A stretch of DNA of 64,000 nt from an uncultured Lachnospiraceae bacterium (lineage in GTDB: Bacteria > Bacillota > Clostridia > Lachnospirales > Lachnospiraceae). Shown here piece by piece: positions 16,507 through 24,454 of this stretch (position 1 is its first letter; the number at the start of each line of letters is the position of its first letter). The stretch spans positions 113,585-177,584 of the forward strand of contig CAMWFQ010000008.1 of NCBI GenBank assembly GCA_947173495.1, read 5' to 3'. Position numbers and translations under genes: made by a program. The notes under the pieces are model-generated. The model made no database searches and was not told the origin of the DNA. It saw nothing but the letters and a program-made list of their open reading frames with translations.

Positions 16507-17268
16507 ATGTACGCGACAAAAATCTACGGGCACCGGGGGGCCAGTGAGTATGCGCCGGAAAATACTATGGAGGCCTTTAAGCTAGCCTATGAGCTGGGCG
16601 CTGATGGAATTGAGCTGGATGTGCAGTTGACGTTGGATGGTCAGCTGGTGGTGATACATGATGAGTCAGTAAACAGAACTTCAAACGGCGCAGGTCTTGT
16701 AAAGGACATGACACTGGGAGAGCTTAAGTCTCTTTGCTTTAACCGGAATCATCCGGAATACAGGGATGCGGGAATCCCGCTGTTGGAAGAAGTACTGGAT
16801 TATTTTTCACACAGGAAATTTCTGATTAACATTGAGCTGAAGAACAGCATATTTTCCAATGAAGGACTGGAAATCATGACGTTGATGCTAGTCAAGAAAT
16901 ACGGAATGTTGGATCGGATCATCTTTTCATCGTTCAACCATTTTTCCATGAGAAAGATAGCGGGGCTGGAGCCGGCAGCTCAGACAGCGTTCCTCACGTC
17001 GGAGATACAGACGGATGTAAAAGGATATCTGAGGGAAAATCACACGGCGATCTATCATCCGGCGGTTCATCTGCTGGAGAGGCAGGATCTGCTCACCGGC
17101 ATGTCTCAGGAGCAGGATGTGATAACGGATCTGCAAAAGAGCGGGATCAGGATCAATACCTGGACAGTGAATTCCGGCAAACAGATGCGCAGTCTGTGCA
17201 ATCGGGGCGTGGATGGCATTATCACCAACAAGCCGGATCTGGGGAGCGAGATCCGGGATGATGACTGA
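16507..17268 (+). CDS. Glycerophosphodiester phosphodiesterase
   Basis: 253 residues from ATG 16507 (GGGAG 6 bases upstream; an ATG at 16492 is in frame but lacks spacing). The GDPD signature is clear: IYGHRGASEYAPENTMEAF, then DGIELDVQLTLDGQLVVIHD with catalytic His and metal-binding Glu/Asp, and the C-terminal WTVNSGKQMRSLCNRGVDGIITNKP. No signal peptide, so it acts in the cytosol. It hydrolyses glycerophosphodiesters to sn-glycerol 3-phosphate plus an alcohol such as choline or ethanolamine. Next to a TagD-like cytidylyltransferase and LicD proteins it could supply glycerol 3-phosphate (or a head-group alcohol) for a CDP-linked donor. Confidence 0.9.
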   Translation: MYATKIYGHRGASEYAPENTMEAFKLAYELGADGIELDVQLTLDGQLVVIHDESVNRTSNGAGLVKDMTLGELKSLCFNRNHPEYRDAGIPLLEEVLDYFSHRKFLINIELKNSIFSNEGLEIMTLMLVKKYGMLDRIIFSSFNHFSMRKIAGLEPAAQTAFLTSEIQTDVKGYLRENHTAIYHPAVHLLERQDLLTGMSQEQDVITDLQKSGIRINTWTVNSGKQMRSLCNRGVDGIITNKPDLGSEIRDDD

Positions 17269-17391
17269 CCGGGAAGATGCGAAGGAGATGGCGCATGCTG
17301 TATGCACCTGGAACGGGATTGATACCCGAAAGGAAACGGAAACGACTAATGTTGTTCCTATAAACAATTAAAAACAAATGAGGTGAAAGAG

Positions 17392-18741
17392 TTGAGGAAG
17401 GTAATCACCTATGGGACATTTGATTTGTTCCATAAAGGACACTACAACCTTTTAAAAAGGGCAAAAGCGCTTGGCGACTATCTGATCGTGGGCGTGACCA
17501 CGGAGCACTTTGACGAGGCCAGAGGCAAGGTCAATGTGATCGATCCTATTGTGGATCGAATAGAGAATGTGAGAAAGACGGGCTTTGCGGATCAGATCAT
17601 TGTGGAAGATCATGATGGACAGAAGATAGAGGATATTCAGAAATACGGAGCCGATATTTTTACGGTGGGTTCTGACTGGGTGGGAACCTTTGATTATTTA
17701 AAAAGTTTTTGTAAGGTGGTTTACCTGAGCAGAACTCCCGGCGTTTCTTCCAGTCAGCTGCGCAATGAACGGTTTAATATTGTGAGCATTGGGATTGTGG
17801 GGACAGGACGTATTGCGCCGCGATTTTTAAGCGAAGTTAAATATGTCAGCGGCGCTATTATAGAGTGTGCCTATAATCCGGAGCGGGAAAGTGCAGTAAG
17901 ATTTGAGGCGGCACATGGAATCAGAACCTATACAGAAAATTATGAAGGCTTTCTGGAACAGGTAGATGCGGTTTATATTGCATCTCCCCATGAGACCCAT
18001 TACGATTATGCAAAAAGAGCCATACTGGCAGGAAAGCATGTGCTCTGTGAGAAGCCGTTGACCTTTACCAAAGCGGAGGCCGAGGAGCTGTATACGCTGG
18101 CGCGGGAGCACCACGCTGTTTTGATGGAAGGAGTCAAAACGGCATACTGTCCAGGCTTTTTGCAGATGATGAATGTGGCCAAAAGCGGTATCATCGGCGA
18201 GATCCGGGATGTGGAGGCATGCTTTTCCCGAATTGCGGATATAGAATCCAGGGAAATGACAGACCGGATATATGGTGGAGCATTTCTGGAATACGGCGGT
18301 TATCCGTTGCTCCCAATTATTAAGCTGTTGGGGATCAACTATAAGGAGATTGTAATCGACTCCCTGCCGGGAGAAAATGGGATTGACCTTTATACGAAGA
18401 TTCATCTGCGCTATCCCCAGGGTTTTGCTATGGCCAAGATGGGCGTGGGAGTGAAATCGGAAGGGCAGCTGATTATTGCCGGAACCAAAGGTTATATTCT
18501 GGCCAAGTCACCCTGGTGGCAGACCCGGAAGTTTGAGATCCGTTATGAGGATCCCAATAAAATAGATACCTATGAGCTGCGGTTTCAGGGAGATGGACTG
18601 CGTTATGAGGTGGGAGACTTCGTCTCTAAGATCAACGGCAGAGGAGAAAACAGTAATTATAAACTGACGCCGGAGGAATCTATCGCTATGGCGGATATTG
18701 TGGAGCAGTTTTTGAAGATTCGAGAGGGAAAAGTGAGTTAG
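17392..18741 (+). CDS. Bifunctional TagD-type cytidylyltransferase / Gfo-Idh-MocA oxidoreductase
   Basis: 449 residues from TTG 17392, chosen because GAGGTGAAAGA sits just upstream and TagD proteins start MRKVITYGTFDLFH; a GTG at 17383 overlaps that ribosome site. Residues 1-125 carry the nucleotidyltransferase HKGH motif and the RTPGVSSSQLR signature of glycerol-3-phosphate cytidylyltransferases. Residues 133-449 are an NAD(P)-dependent dehydrogenase with IGIVGTGRIAPRF, VYIASPHETHYDYAKRA and GKHVLCEKPLTF. The pairing recalls TarI-TarJ, where a reductase makes the polyol phosphate and a cytidylyltransferase activates it. I infer a CDP-polyol made here for the LicD proteins. Confidence 0.87.
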   Translation: MRKVITYGTFDLFHKGHYNLLKRAKALGDYLIVGVTTEHFDEARGKVNVIDPIVDRIENVRKTGFADQIIVEDHDGQKIEDIQKYGADIFTVGSDWVGTFDYLKSFCKVVYLSRTPGVSSSQLRNERFNIVSIGIVGTGRIAPRFLSEVKYVSGAIIECAYNPERESAVRFEAAHGIRTYTENYEGFLEQVDAVYIASPHETHYDYAKRAILAGKHVLCEKPLTFTKAEAEELYTLAREHHAVLMEGVKTAYCPGFLQMMNVAKSGIIGEIRDVEACFSRIADIESREMTDRIYGGAFLEYGGYPLLPIIKLLGINYKEIVIDSLPGENGIDLYTKIHLRYPQGFAMAKMGVGVKSEGQLIIAGTKGYILAKSPWWQTRKFEIRYEDPNKIDTYELRFQGDGLRYEVGDFVSKINGRGENSNYKLTPEESIAMADIVEQFLKIREGKVS

Positions 18742-18765
18742 CTGAGTTTATAACTACTGATCAAA

Positions 18766-18804
18766 GAGCAACTTATTCCTTTGGCGAGGGGCGGTTGCTT
18801 TTTT
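18766..18804 (+). terminator. Terminator-like hairpin
   Basis: AGCAAC at 18767-18772 pairs with GTTGCT at 18794-18799, followed by TTTTTT. The loop is long (21 bases) and can fold further, so strength is uncertain. It would end the 12478-18741 operon. Confidence 0.55.
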
Positions 18805-18897
18805 GATGCGCAGGCCCGCATAAGGAAATTTTGCTGCTGACGCAGCAGGCGGGCCGCGCGGCGAGCAGAGGAGAAAAGATCTCCCCCTACTCGATTA
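18805..18897 (+). repeat. Intergenic repeat, copy B
   Basis: Shares with 12370-12453 the blocks GCCCGCATAAGGAAA, TTGCTG and GCGGGCCGCGCGGCG, and ends in an imperfect hairpin CGAGCAGAGGAGA...TCTCCCCCTACTCG. GC content is much higher than in neighbouring spacers. Confidence 0.5.
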
Positions 18898-18945
18898 CTT
18901 AAATCGATCTGCTAACTCAATTGCTTTGCGAAAAAGGAGAAATAA

Positions 18946-19926
18946 ATGAGGACAGGAATCATAGGAACCGGGCGAATTGCCAAACGATTTGTGCCGGAAG
19001 CACAGATTGTAGAAGGAATAGAGATAGCAGCGGTCTATAATCCCCACATAACAAGCGCGGAAAGATTTGCACGGGAACAGGAAATCGATTTTTTTACGGA
19101 TGATTTTGAATGTTTCAGTGAAAAGGTGGAGGCGGTTTACATTGCCTCTCCTCACCAGACTCATTATGAGTATGCCCGGAAAATGCTGGAAAGAGGCATA
19201 CATGTGCTCTGCGAGAAGCCCCTGTGTCTGAAGAAAAGGGAAGCGGAGGAATTGTTCCGGATCGCCGGAGAGAAAAATCTGGTAATGATGGAAGCGGTAA
19301 AGACCTCCTGCTGTCCGGGCTTTGCAGAGCTGCTTAAGACGGCAAAGAGCGGTGCGATCGGTGAGATCCGGGATGTGGAAGCCTGCTTTACCAGACTGAC
19401 GCCGGTAAATACCCGAGAGTTTACGGATACGGCCTACGGCGGCAGCTTTACGGAGTTTGGAAGCTATGTGCTTCTGCCGGTGATCAAGCTCCTGGGAACA
19501 GAGTATGCAGATGTCAGGTTTAAAAGCCTGAAGAATGAAGATGGAGTCGACTGGTACACGAAAGGATTTCTGGATTATGGCGATAGGATGGCTTCTGTAA
19601 AGACAGGATTGTCCGTGAAGTCAGAAGGACAGCTCCTGATTTCCGGGATGGAAGGGTATATTCTGGCGGAATCGCCCTGGTGGCTGACCAGAAAATTTGA
19701 GGTGAGGTATGAAGATCCGAATAAACGGGAAGTATATACTTTTCCCTTTGAGGGACAGGGGCTTCGGTATGAGATAGAGTCTTTTTGCAGGCAGATCAAA
19801 GGAGAAAGGTATACAGATGATGCAAAGGGGATGAGAGAGGAAGAATCTGTTGCTATGGCGGGGATTATGGAGGAGTTCCTGCGGTCTCGAGACAGACAGA
19901 ATCTTGTTTCCAGGCCGGAGGCATAG
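18946..19926 (+). CDS. Gfo/Idh/MocA-family oxidoreductase
   Basis: 326 residues, AAAAAGGAGAAATAA before ATG 18946. It has the Rossmann start TGIIGTGRIAKRFVPEAQIV, VYIASPHQTHYEYARKM, HVLCEKPLCL and SEGQLLISGMEGYILAESPW. It aligns along its whole length with residues 133-449 of the bifunctional protein at 17392, including the KT-CCPGF and EIRDVEACF-R stretches, so the two arose by duplication. It probably acts as an NAD(P)-dependent sugar or polyol dehydrogenase, perhaps forming a heteromer with the fused domain. The last bases contain a likely sigma-A -35 for the next gene. Confidence 0.87.
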   Translation: MRTGIIGTGRIAKRFVPEAQIVEGIEIAAVYNPHITSAERFAREQEIDFFTDDFECFSEKVEAVYIASPHQTHYEYARKMLERGIHVLCEKPLCLKKREAEELFRIAGEKNLVMMEAVKTSCCPGFAELLKTAKSGAIGEIRDVEACFTRLTPVNTREFTDTAYGGSFTEFGSYVLLPVIKLLGTEYADVRFKSLKNEDGVDWYTKGFLDYGDRMASVKTGLSVKSEGQLLISGMEGYILAESPWWLTRKFEVRYEDPNKREVYTFPFEGQGLRYEIESFCRQIKGERYTDDAKGMREEESVAMAGIMEEFLRSRDRQNLVSRPEA

Positions 19927-19932
19927 TATAAT
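19904..19932 (+). promoter_or_regulatory. Sigma-A-type promoter for the AAA-ATPase gene
   Basis: TTGTTT at 19904-19909, 17-base spacer, TATAAT at 19927-19932. The -35 lies inside the end of the oxidoreductase gene. It gives the following gene its own vegetative expression. Confidence 0.6.
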
Positions 19933-19987
19933 ACAGGTATGAAAGGATGGAAGTCACTGCTGATGGATGATCCGGGAGGAATATGGC

Positions 19988-21667
19988 ATGGCAAGAAAAG
20001 TTGGGATAGGGCATCAGAATTTTGAGGATATCATCAAAACCAATAACTTTTACGTAGATAAGACTATGTTCCTTAAGGAATGGTGGGAAAATAATGATGT
20101 GGTGACGCTGATCATGCGGCCCAGGCGATTTGGCAAAACATTGAATATGTCTATGACGGAGCAGTTCTTTTCAGTGGAGTACGCGGGCAGGGGGGATCTG
20201 TTTGAGGGGCTCTCGATCTGGGAAGAGGAAGAGTATCGCAGGCTTCAGGGGACATATCCGGTGATCAGTCTTTCCTTTGCAAACGTGAAAGAAACAAACT
20301 ACCATAATACCCGTGAAAAAATATGCCAGATAATTACCGAAAAATATGACGAATTTGCATTTTTGTTAGAGGAGAACTGTCTATCGGATAGAGAAAAGAA
20401 AACCTTTGACAGAAAAAATGTTAATATGAGCGATACGGATGCCACCCTGGCACTTAATCAGCTTTCCGAATATTTGTATCGGTATTATGGAAAGAAAGCG
20501 ATTATTTTACTGGATGAGTATGATACGCCTTTGCAGGAGGCTTATGTTCACGGGTATTGGAGAGAACTGGTATCCTTTATCAGAAGTCTGTTCAATGCAA
20601 CCTTTAAGACGAACCCAAGGCTTGGCAGGGCAATTATGACAGGAATTACGAGAGTCAGTAAGGAGTCAATCTTCTCCGACCTGAATAATCTGGAGGTAGT
20701 GACTACAACTTCCGCAAAGTATCAGGATTCCTTTGGTTTCACCGGGCAGGAAGTGGCGGAAGCGCTAAAGGAATACGGCATGTCTGAATACGAAGAAAAA
20801 GTAAACGAATGGTATGATGGCTTTACCTTTGGGCACAGAACAGGTATCTATAATCCGTGGTCAATTATCAACTTCCTCGACAAGCGTGTTTTCAGCACCT
20901 ATTGGGCGAATACCAGCAGTAACAGTCTGGTGGGGAAATTGATACGGGAAGGAAGCAAGGACGTCAAGGTTATAATGGAGGATTTGCTGACGGGAAAGAC
21001 ATTTCATACACAGATAGATGAGCAGATCGTCTTTGATCAGTTGGATTACAGGGAAAGCGCTATCTGGAGTTTACTGCTGGCAAGCGGTTATCTTCGGGTA
21101 GAAAGGTTTGCAATAAATGAGGGACAGAAAGAGTGCGATCTGGTACTGACCAATAAAGAAGTGCGCCTTATGTTTGAACAGATGATCAGGGATTGGTTTT
21201 CGGAATCTGCTCCTGCCTATAATGATTTCGTGAAGGCTATGTTGTGCGGAGATAAAAGAGCAATGAATGTCTATATGAATCGGGTGGCGCTCTCGACATT
21301 CAGCTATTTTGATACCGGGAAAAATGCGTCGGAATATACAGAGCCGGAGCGGTTTTATCATGGATTTGTATTGGGGCTGATGGTAGATCTGGAAGGCAGA
21401 TACAGGATTACTTCCAATCGGGAAAGCGGATTCGGCAGATATGATGTGCTGCTGGAGCCGCTCAGAGAAGGGGAAAATGCCATTATCCTGGAGTTCAAGG
21501 TACATGATCCTGTGGAGGAAAAAAGTCTGGAGGAGACAGTCAGTTCAGCGCTGGAACAGATTGAACGTATGAAATATGCAGCAGAGCTGGAGGCAAAGGG
21601 GACCCGGCCGGAGCAGATCAAAAAATACGGGTTTGCATTTGAAGGGAAAAGGGTGTTGATTGGGTAG
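19988..21667 (+). CDS. AAA-ATPase-like / PD-(D/E)XK nuclease-like protein (DUF1703 type)
   Basis: 559 residues from ATG 19988 (GGGAGGA 8 bases upstream; an earlier in-frame ATG at 19967 is less likely). The N-terminal AAA-like region has IGHQNFEDIIKTNNFYVDKT, LIMRPRRFGKTLNMSM (Walker A-like, RRFGKT) and AIILLDEYDTPLQEAYV (Walker B). The C-terminal part has YRITSNRESGFGRYDVLLEP and AIILEFKVHD, the D...E-x-K nuclease core. Such proteins are abundant in Bacteroides and gut Clostridia; their function is not established, and defence or mobile-element roles have been proposed. It has its own promoter and is flanked by a decayed copy, so it is probably an insertion between two glycan blocks. Confidence 0.88.
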   Translation: MARKVGIGHQNFEDIIKTNNFYVDKTMFLKEWWENNDVVTLIMRPRRFGKTLNMSMTEQFFSVEYAGRGDLFEGLSIWEEEEYRRLQGTYPVISLSFANVKETNYHNTREKICQIITEKYDEFAFLLEENCLSDREKKTFDRKNVNMSDTDATLALNQLSEYLYRYYGKKAIILLDEYDTPLQEAYVHGYWRELVSFIRSLFNATFKTNPRLGRAIMTGITRVSKESIFSDLNNLEVVTTTSAKYQDSFGFTGQEVAEALKEYGMSEYEEKVNEWYDGFTFGHRTGIYNPWSIINFLDKRVFSTYWANTSSNSLVGKLIREGSKDVKVIMEDLLTGKTFHTQIDEQIVFDQLDYRESAIWSLLLASGYLRVERFAINEGQKECDLVLTNKEVRLMFEQMIRDWFSESAPAYNDFVKAMLCGDKRAMNVYMNRVALSTFSYFDTGKNASEYTEPERFYHGFVLGLMVDLEGRYRITSNRESGFGRYDVLLEPLREGENAIILEFKVHDPVEEKSLEETVSSALEQIERMKYAAELEAKGTRPEQIKKYGFAFEGKRVLIG

Positions 21668-22080
21668 ACAGACTTTTCATCAGGGAGAGAGAACTTTCCG
21701 GATCTATAGAGATAGAGAACTATTGGACAGAGACAGAAACATATGAGAATTTAAAATCCTACATTGATATGAATTTTGACGGCCTGAAAGATTCCGTCAT
21801 ACAAATGCTTGGGGGCATCCGGGGCAGAATCAATACCCGCAGATTTTAGAACGATATGACCAGCATAAAGAGCAGAGACGATGTGATGACCCTGCTGATC
21901 CATCTGGGATATCTGGCATATGACGGACAGAAGCAGGAGATTTACATTCCGAATCAGGAGGTTATGGACGAGTTTGAGAATGTGGTAGAAGATATAATAT
22001 GGTTCCGGATGTCAGAAATTAGCACAAAATTCACGGTAAAGTATCGTAGGCATCTGCCGATATATATAATAGTAAATTGA
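21668..22080 (+). pseudogene. Remnant of a second AAA-ATPase/DUF1703 gene
   Basis: Translating in the frame of 21700 gives RLFIRERELSGSIEIENYW, then YENLKSYIDMNFDGLKDSV and GGIRGRINTRRF, a TAG stop at 21847-21849, and after it NDMTSIKSRDDVMTLLIHLG and EIYIPNQEVMDEFENV. Apart from the stop this is continuous with the middle of DUF1703-type proteins (the intact family reads ...RF-Q-NDMTS-KSRDD...), so a CAG to TAG change is likely. Both ends are missing. The open segment 21856-22080 (74 codons) is probably not a real gene. Confidence 0.75.
22037..22063 (+). promoter_or_regulatory. Sigma-28 consensus sequence upstream of the second glycan block
   Basis: TAAA at 22037-22040, exactly 15 bases, then GCCGATAT at 22056-22063: a full match to the SigD consensus. 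It sits in the decayed end of the DUF1703 remnant, 250 bases before the LicD gene at 22313. A strong terminator lies in between (22173). Confidence 0.6.
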
Positions 22081-22172
22081 TTTCAGGGAAGAAAGCAAAG
22101 CAGTAAAGAATTATATACGAAAGCTTTGAGTTGCATGGAGGCAGAAATAAGCGGATAATAGTAGGTTTATGG

Positions 22173-22206
22173 GCCGTTGCAGCTAAAATGCAACGGCTCA
22201 TTTTAT
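22173..22206 (+). terminator. Rho-independent terminator or attenuator
   Basis: Perfect 9-bp stem GCCGTTGCA / TGCAACGGC with loop GCTAAAA, followed by TCATTTTAT. It would end a transcript started at the 22037 promoter after about 130 bases. The remaining bases to 22312 show no clear promoter. Confidence 0.85.
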
Positions 22207-22312
22207 ATTACAATAAGGGTGGTCTATGAAGCATGTTAGCATGTTGGCAATATAAAGATTTAAGGGAAGTTTATATAGGCGACACTTTGGATACAAATAA
22301 TGGAGAAAAGAG

Positions 22313-23122
22313 ATGATAGAGTTAGATGATGCTACATTACGACAGGTGCAATTGATTCAGTTGGAAATGCTCCAAGAAGTAGACAGAATATGCAAAAAAT
22401 GTAGTATTCATTATAACATTATTGCAGGTACACTTTTGGGAGCGATTCGTCATGGTGGTTATATTCCGTGGGATGACGATGCAGACATAGCCATGCTTCG
22501 GGATGAGTACGAGAGGTTTCGCAAGGCATGTAAAACCGAGTTAGACACAACACGCTTTTATTTTCAGGATCACAGAAATACAAAAGGGTATCGTTGGGGA
22601 TATGGCAAGCTTCGCCGAAAGAATACACTTTTTTTGCGGGAATATCAGGAACATATGCCGTATCGTCAGGGAATTTTTATAGATATTTTTCCTCTTGATG
22701 GCGTGCCGGATAATTATTTTTTGAGGAGTATTAAGAATTTTGAATGCTTTTGCGTAAGAAAAATGTTGTGGTCCCGGGTTGGAAAGATCGCAGATAAAAG
22801 TTTCTGGAAGAGACAGTGGTACAAGCTCTTAGACAAAATTCCAGAGGAGAAAATATTCTATTATTATCATATTATGATTCATCATGCAAATTTAAATAAA
22901 ACACGTATGGTGCGTATATTAATGTTTCCGACACCGAATAACGAGTATGGATATTATCGGAATTGGTATGAGAATAGTGTTGATACAGAATTCGAGGGAA
23001 AAATATTTCAGGGAATCAGAGATTATGACAGTTATTTGAGTTTTAAGTTTGGAGACTATATGGAGTTGCCACCAATAGAGGGGCGGAAGGTACATCCGGT
23101 GAGCAAAATAAAAATATTATAG
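22313..23122 (+). CDS. LicD-family phosphotransferase
   Basis: 269 residues, GGAGAAAAGAG before ATG 22313. LicD core: CSIHYNIIAGTLLGAIRHGG, YIPWDDDADIAMLRDEYERF, and IFIDIFPLDGVPDNYF. The DDD metal site is intact. This is the shorter, classic LicD form, unlike the 12478/13420 pair. It opens a same-strand run to 48950 with short gaps and overlaps that I read as one glycan operon. The region from here on is visibly more AT-rich than the flagellar block. The product would add a phospho-alcohol (choline, glycerol or similar) to a glycan. Confidence 0.88.
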   Translation: MIELDDATLRQVQLIQLEMLQEVDRICKKCSIHYNIIAGTLLGAIRHGGYIPWDDDADIAMLRDEYERFRKACKTELDTTRFYFQDHRNTKGYRWGYGKLRRKNTLFLREYQEHMPYRQGIFIDIFPLDGVPDNYFLRSIKNFECFCVRKMLWSRVGKIADKSFWKRQWYKLLDKIPEEKIFYYYHIMIHHANLNKTRMVRILMFPTPNNEYGYYRNWYENSVDTEFEGKIFQGIRDYDSYLSFKFGDYMELPPIEGRKVHPVSKIKIL

Positions 23123-23131
23123 GAGATTATA

Positions 23132-23545
23132 ATGGTAACTTTTAGAAGTACCTGGGGAGCAATGGTACATATAGATAAGGTCATTCGGCGTCTTGTGGAG
23201 GAGGAAGGAAAAAGACGATTTGTGATCTATACAAACGGATTGGGGGGGGCATTAGTGAGAGAGTGCCTTAGAAAGTATTCTGTTTCCCCCCAATATACGA
23301 TAGACAACAAAGAAAATAATGGAACGACAGTCCTGAGTATTGAACAGGCGAAACAACGTAATAATGAAAATACATATTTTCTGATATGTAGTTGGAATAG
23401 TATGTTTGGGACGGAAATCAGGCGGGTAATATATGAAGCATTTCCTGAAGAACAGATCATTGATATATTTAGAGAGGAAGATATACTGCCAACAGAAGAA
23501 GAAATATGTGATGTCCTGCGTCATGTAGAGGGATATATAAAATGA
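23132..23545 (+). CDS. Small Rossmann-like protein (stand-alone copy of a recurrent module)
   Basis: 137 residues. The core RRFVIYTNGLGGALVREC followed by YTIDNKENNG and FLICSWNSMFGTEIRRVI has the same order of elements (FxxGxGxxG, DN, xxICxxxxxxEIxxQL) as the module fused to many enzymes of this locus. Here it stands alone between LicD and the radical activase. It contains a G8 run (23242-23249) exactly at the glycine loop, where slippage would abolish the protein. It overlaps the next start by 4 bases. Function unknown; a nucleotide- or ligand-binding partner subunit is possible. Confidence 0.65.
   Translation: MVTFRSTWGAMVHIDKVIRRLVEEEGKRRFVIYTNGLGGALVRECLRKYSVSPQYTIDNKENNGTTVLSIEQAKQRNNENTYFLICSWNSMFGTEIRRVIYEAFPEEQIIDIFREEDILPTEEEICDVLRHVEGYIK
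23242..23249 (+). repeat. G8 homopolymer in coding sequence
   Basis: Eight consecutive G in the frame TTG GGG GGG GCA. The gene is in frame with G8. Candidate slippage site. Confidence 0.85.
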
Positions 23546-24438
23546 GTAAGGACAAACTGCTTTTAACTAATATACAGAGATTTAGTACAGATGATGGTCC
23601 CGGAATACGGACAACAGTTTTTCTGGCAGGCTGTAATATGAGATGCCTGTGGTGTCATAATCCGGAAGCATTTGCTTTTAAAATGCTAGCGTTCGAAGAA
23701 AATAAGTGTATAAAGTGCGGACGTTGCAGCGCGGTTTGTAATGAAGGCGTTCATGTAATCGCTGAGGATGGGCACAAGATAAAGTGGGAGCAATGTAAAG
23801 GGTGCTTGAAGTGTATAGGAGTGTGCGAGGATAAAGCACTTCACCTGAATTCAAAAGAAATGTCTGTAGAAGAGATATTAACGCAGATAAAGAAGGATCA
23901 ACGTTTTTATAAAAAATCATCTGGTGGGGTTACTTTTTCAGGTGGAGAACCGTTATTGCAGGCGGAGGTTTTGCAGGATTTACTACTTAGTTGTAAGGAA
24001 AATGGAATAGACACAGCAATTGAAACAGCAGGGAACTATCCATTCAGCTTATTAGAACCACTGCTTGAGAGCATTGATTTAATAATAATGGATTGTAAGG
24101 CCTTTTCGGAGGAAGTGCATAGAAGATGCACAGGGAAATCTAATAGGAATATTCTTGAAAATATACAGAGATTAACTGATATGTCAAAAAGAATGTGGAT
24201 TAGGATTCCTGTTATTTGGGATGTTAACATTACCCACGATGAGTTGGATAAAATGGCATCTTTTCTGGAAGAAAAGCGGATTGAAAAGGTAGAATTACTT
24301 CCTTATCATAGAATGGGGATATCAAAGTACCAGATATATGGCTTGGAATATCCTCTAAAGGATAAGGAGCCGCCTTCAAAGGAACAACTGGATTTGTGCC
24401 GTGAAATTATGAAAAAACATAAATTATCTTTGTGCTAG
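23542..24438 (+). CDS. Glycyl radical enzyme activating protein (radical SAM)
   Basis: 298 residues. Start region FSTDDGPGIRTTVFLAGCNM and the radical SAM motif CNMRCLWC (Cys 31, 35, 38) are those of PFL-activase-type enzymes. An inserted double ferredoxin segment supplies CIKCGRCSAVC (56, 59, 62, 66) and CKGCLKCIGVC (85, 88, 91, 95), the form seen in activases of glycerol dehydratase, choline lyase and related enzymes rather than of classic PFL. GGVTFSGGEPLLQ is the SAM-binding GGE motif. It uses SAM to abstract a hydrogen from the partner's glycine. The partner gene follows 16 bases later. It overlaps the preceding gene by 4 bases. Confidence 0.95.
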   Translation: MSKDKLLLTNIQRFSTDDGPGIRTTVFLAGCNMRCLWCHNPEAFAFKMLAFEENKCIKCGRCSAVCNEGVHVIAEDGHKIKWEQCKGCLKCIGVCEDKALHLNSKEMSVEEILTQIKKDQRFYKKSSGGVTFSGGEPLLQAEVLQDLLLSCKENGIDTAIETAGNYPFSLLEPLLESIDLIIMDCKAFSEEVHRRCTGKSNRNILENIQRLTDMSKRMWIRIPVIWDVNITHDELDKMASFLEEKRIEKVELLPYHRMGISKYQIYGLEYPLKDKEPPSKEQLDLCREIMKKHKLSLC

Positions 24439-24454
24439 AAAGTAGGAAGTGTAA

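Noticed and set aside
21856..22080. Stand-alone 74-codon gene
   Set aside because: It is the tail of an AAA-ATPase pseudogene, continuous in frame with upstream homologous sequence through a TAG.
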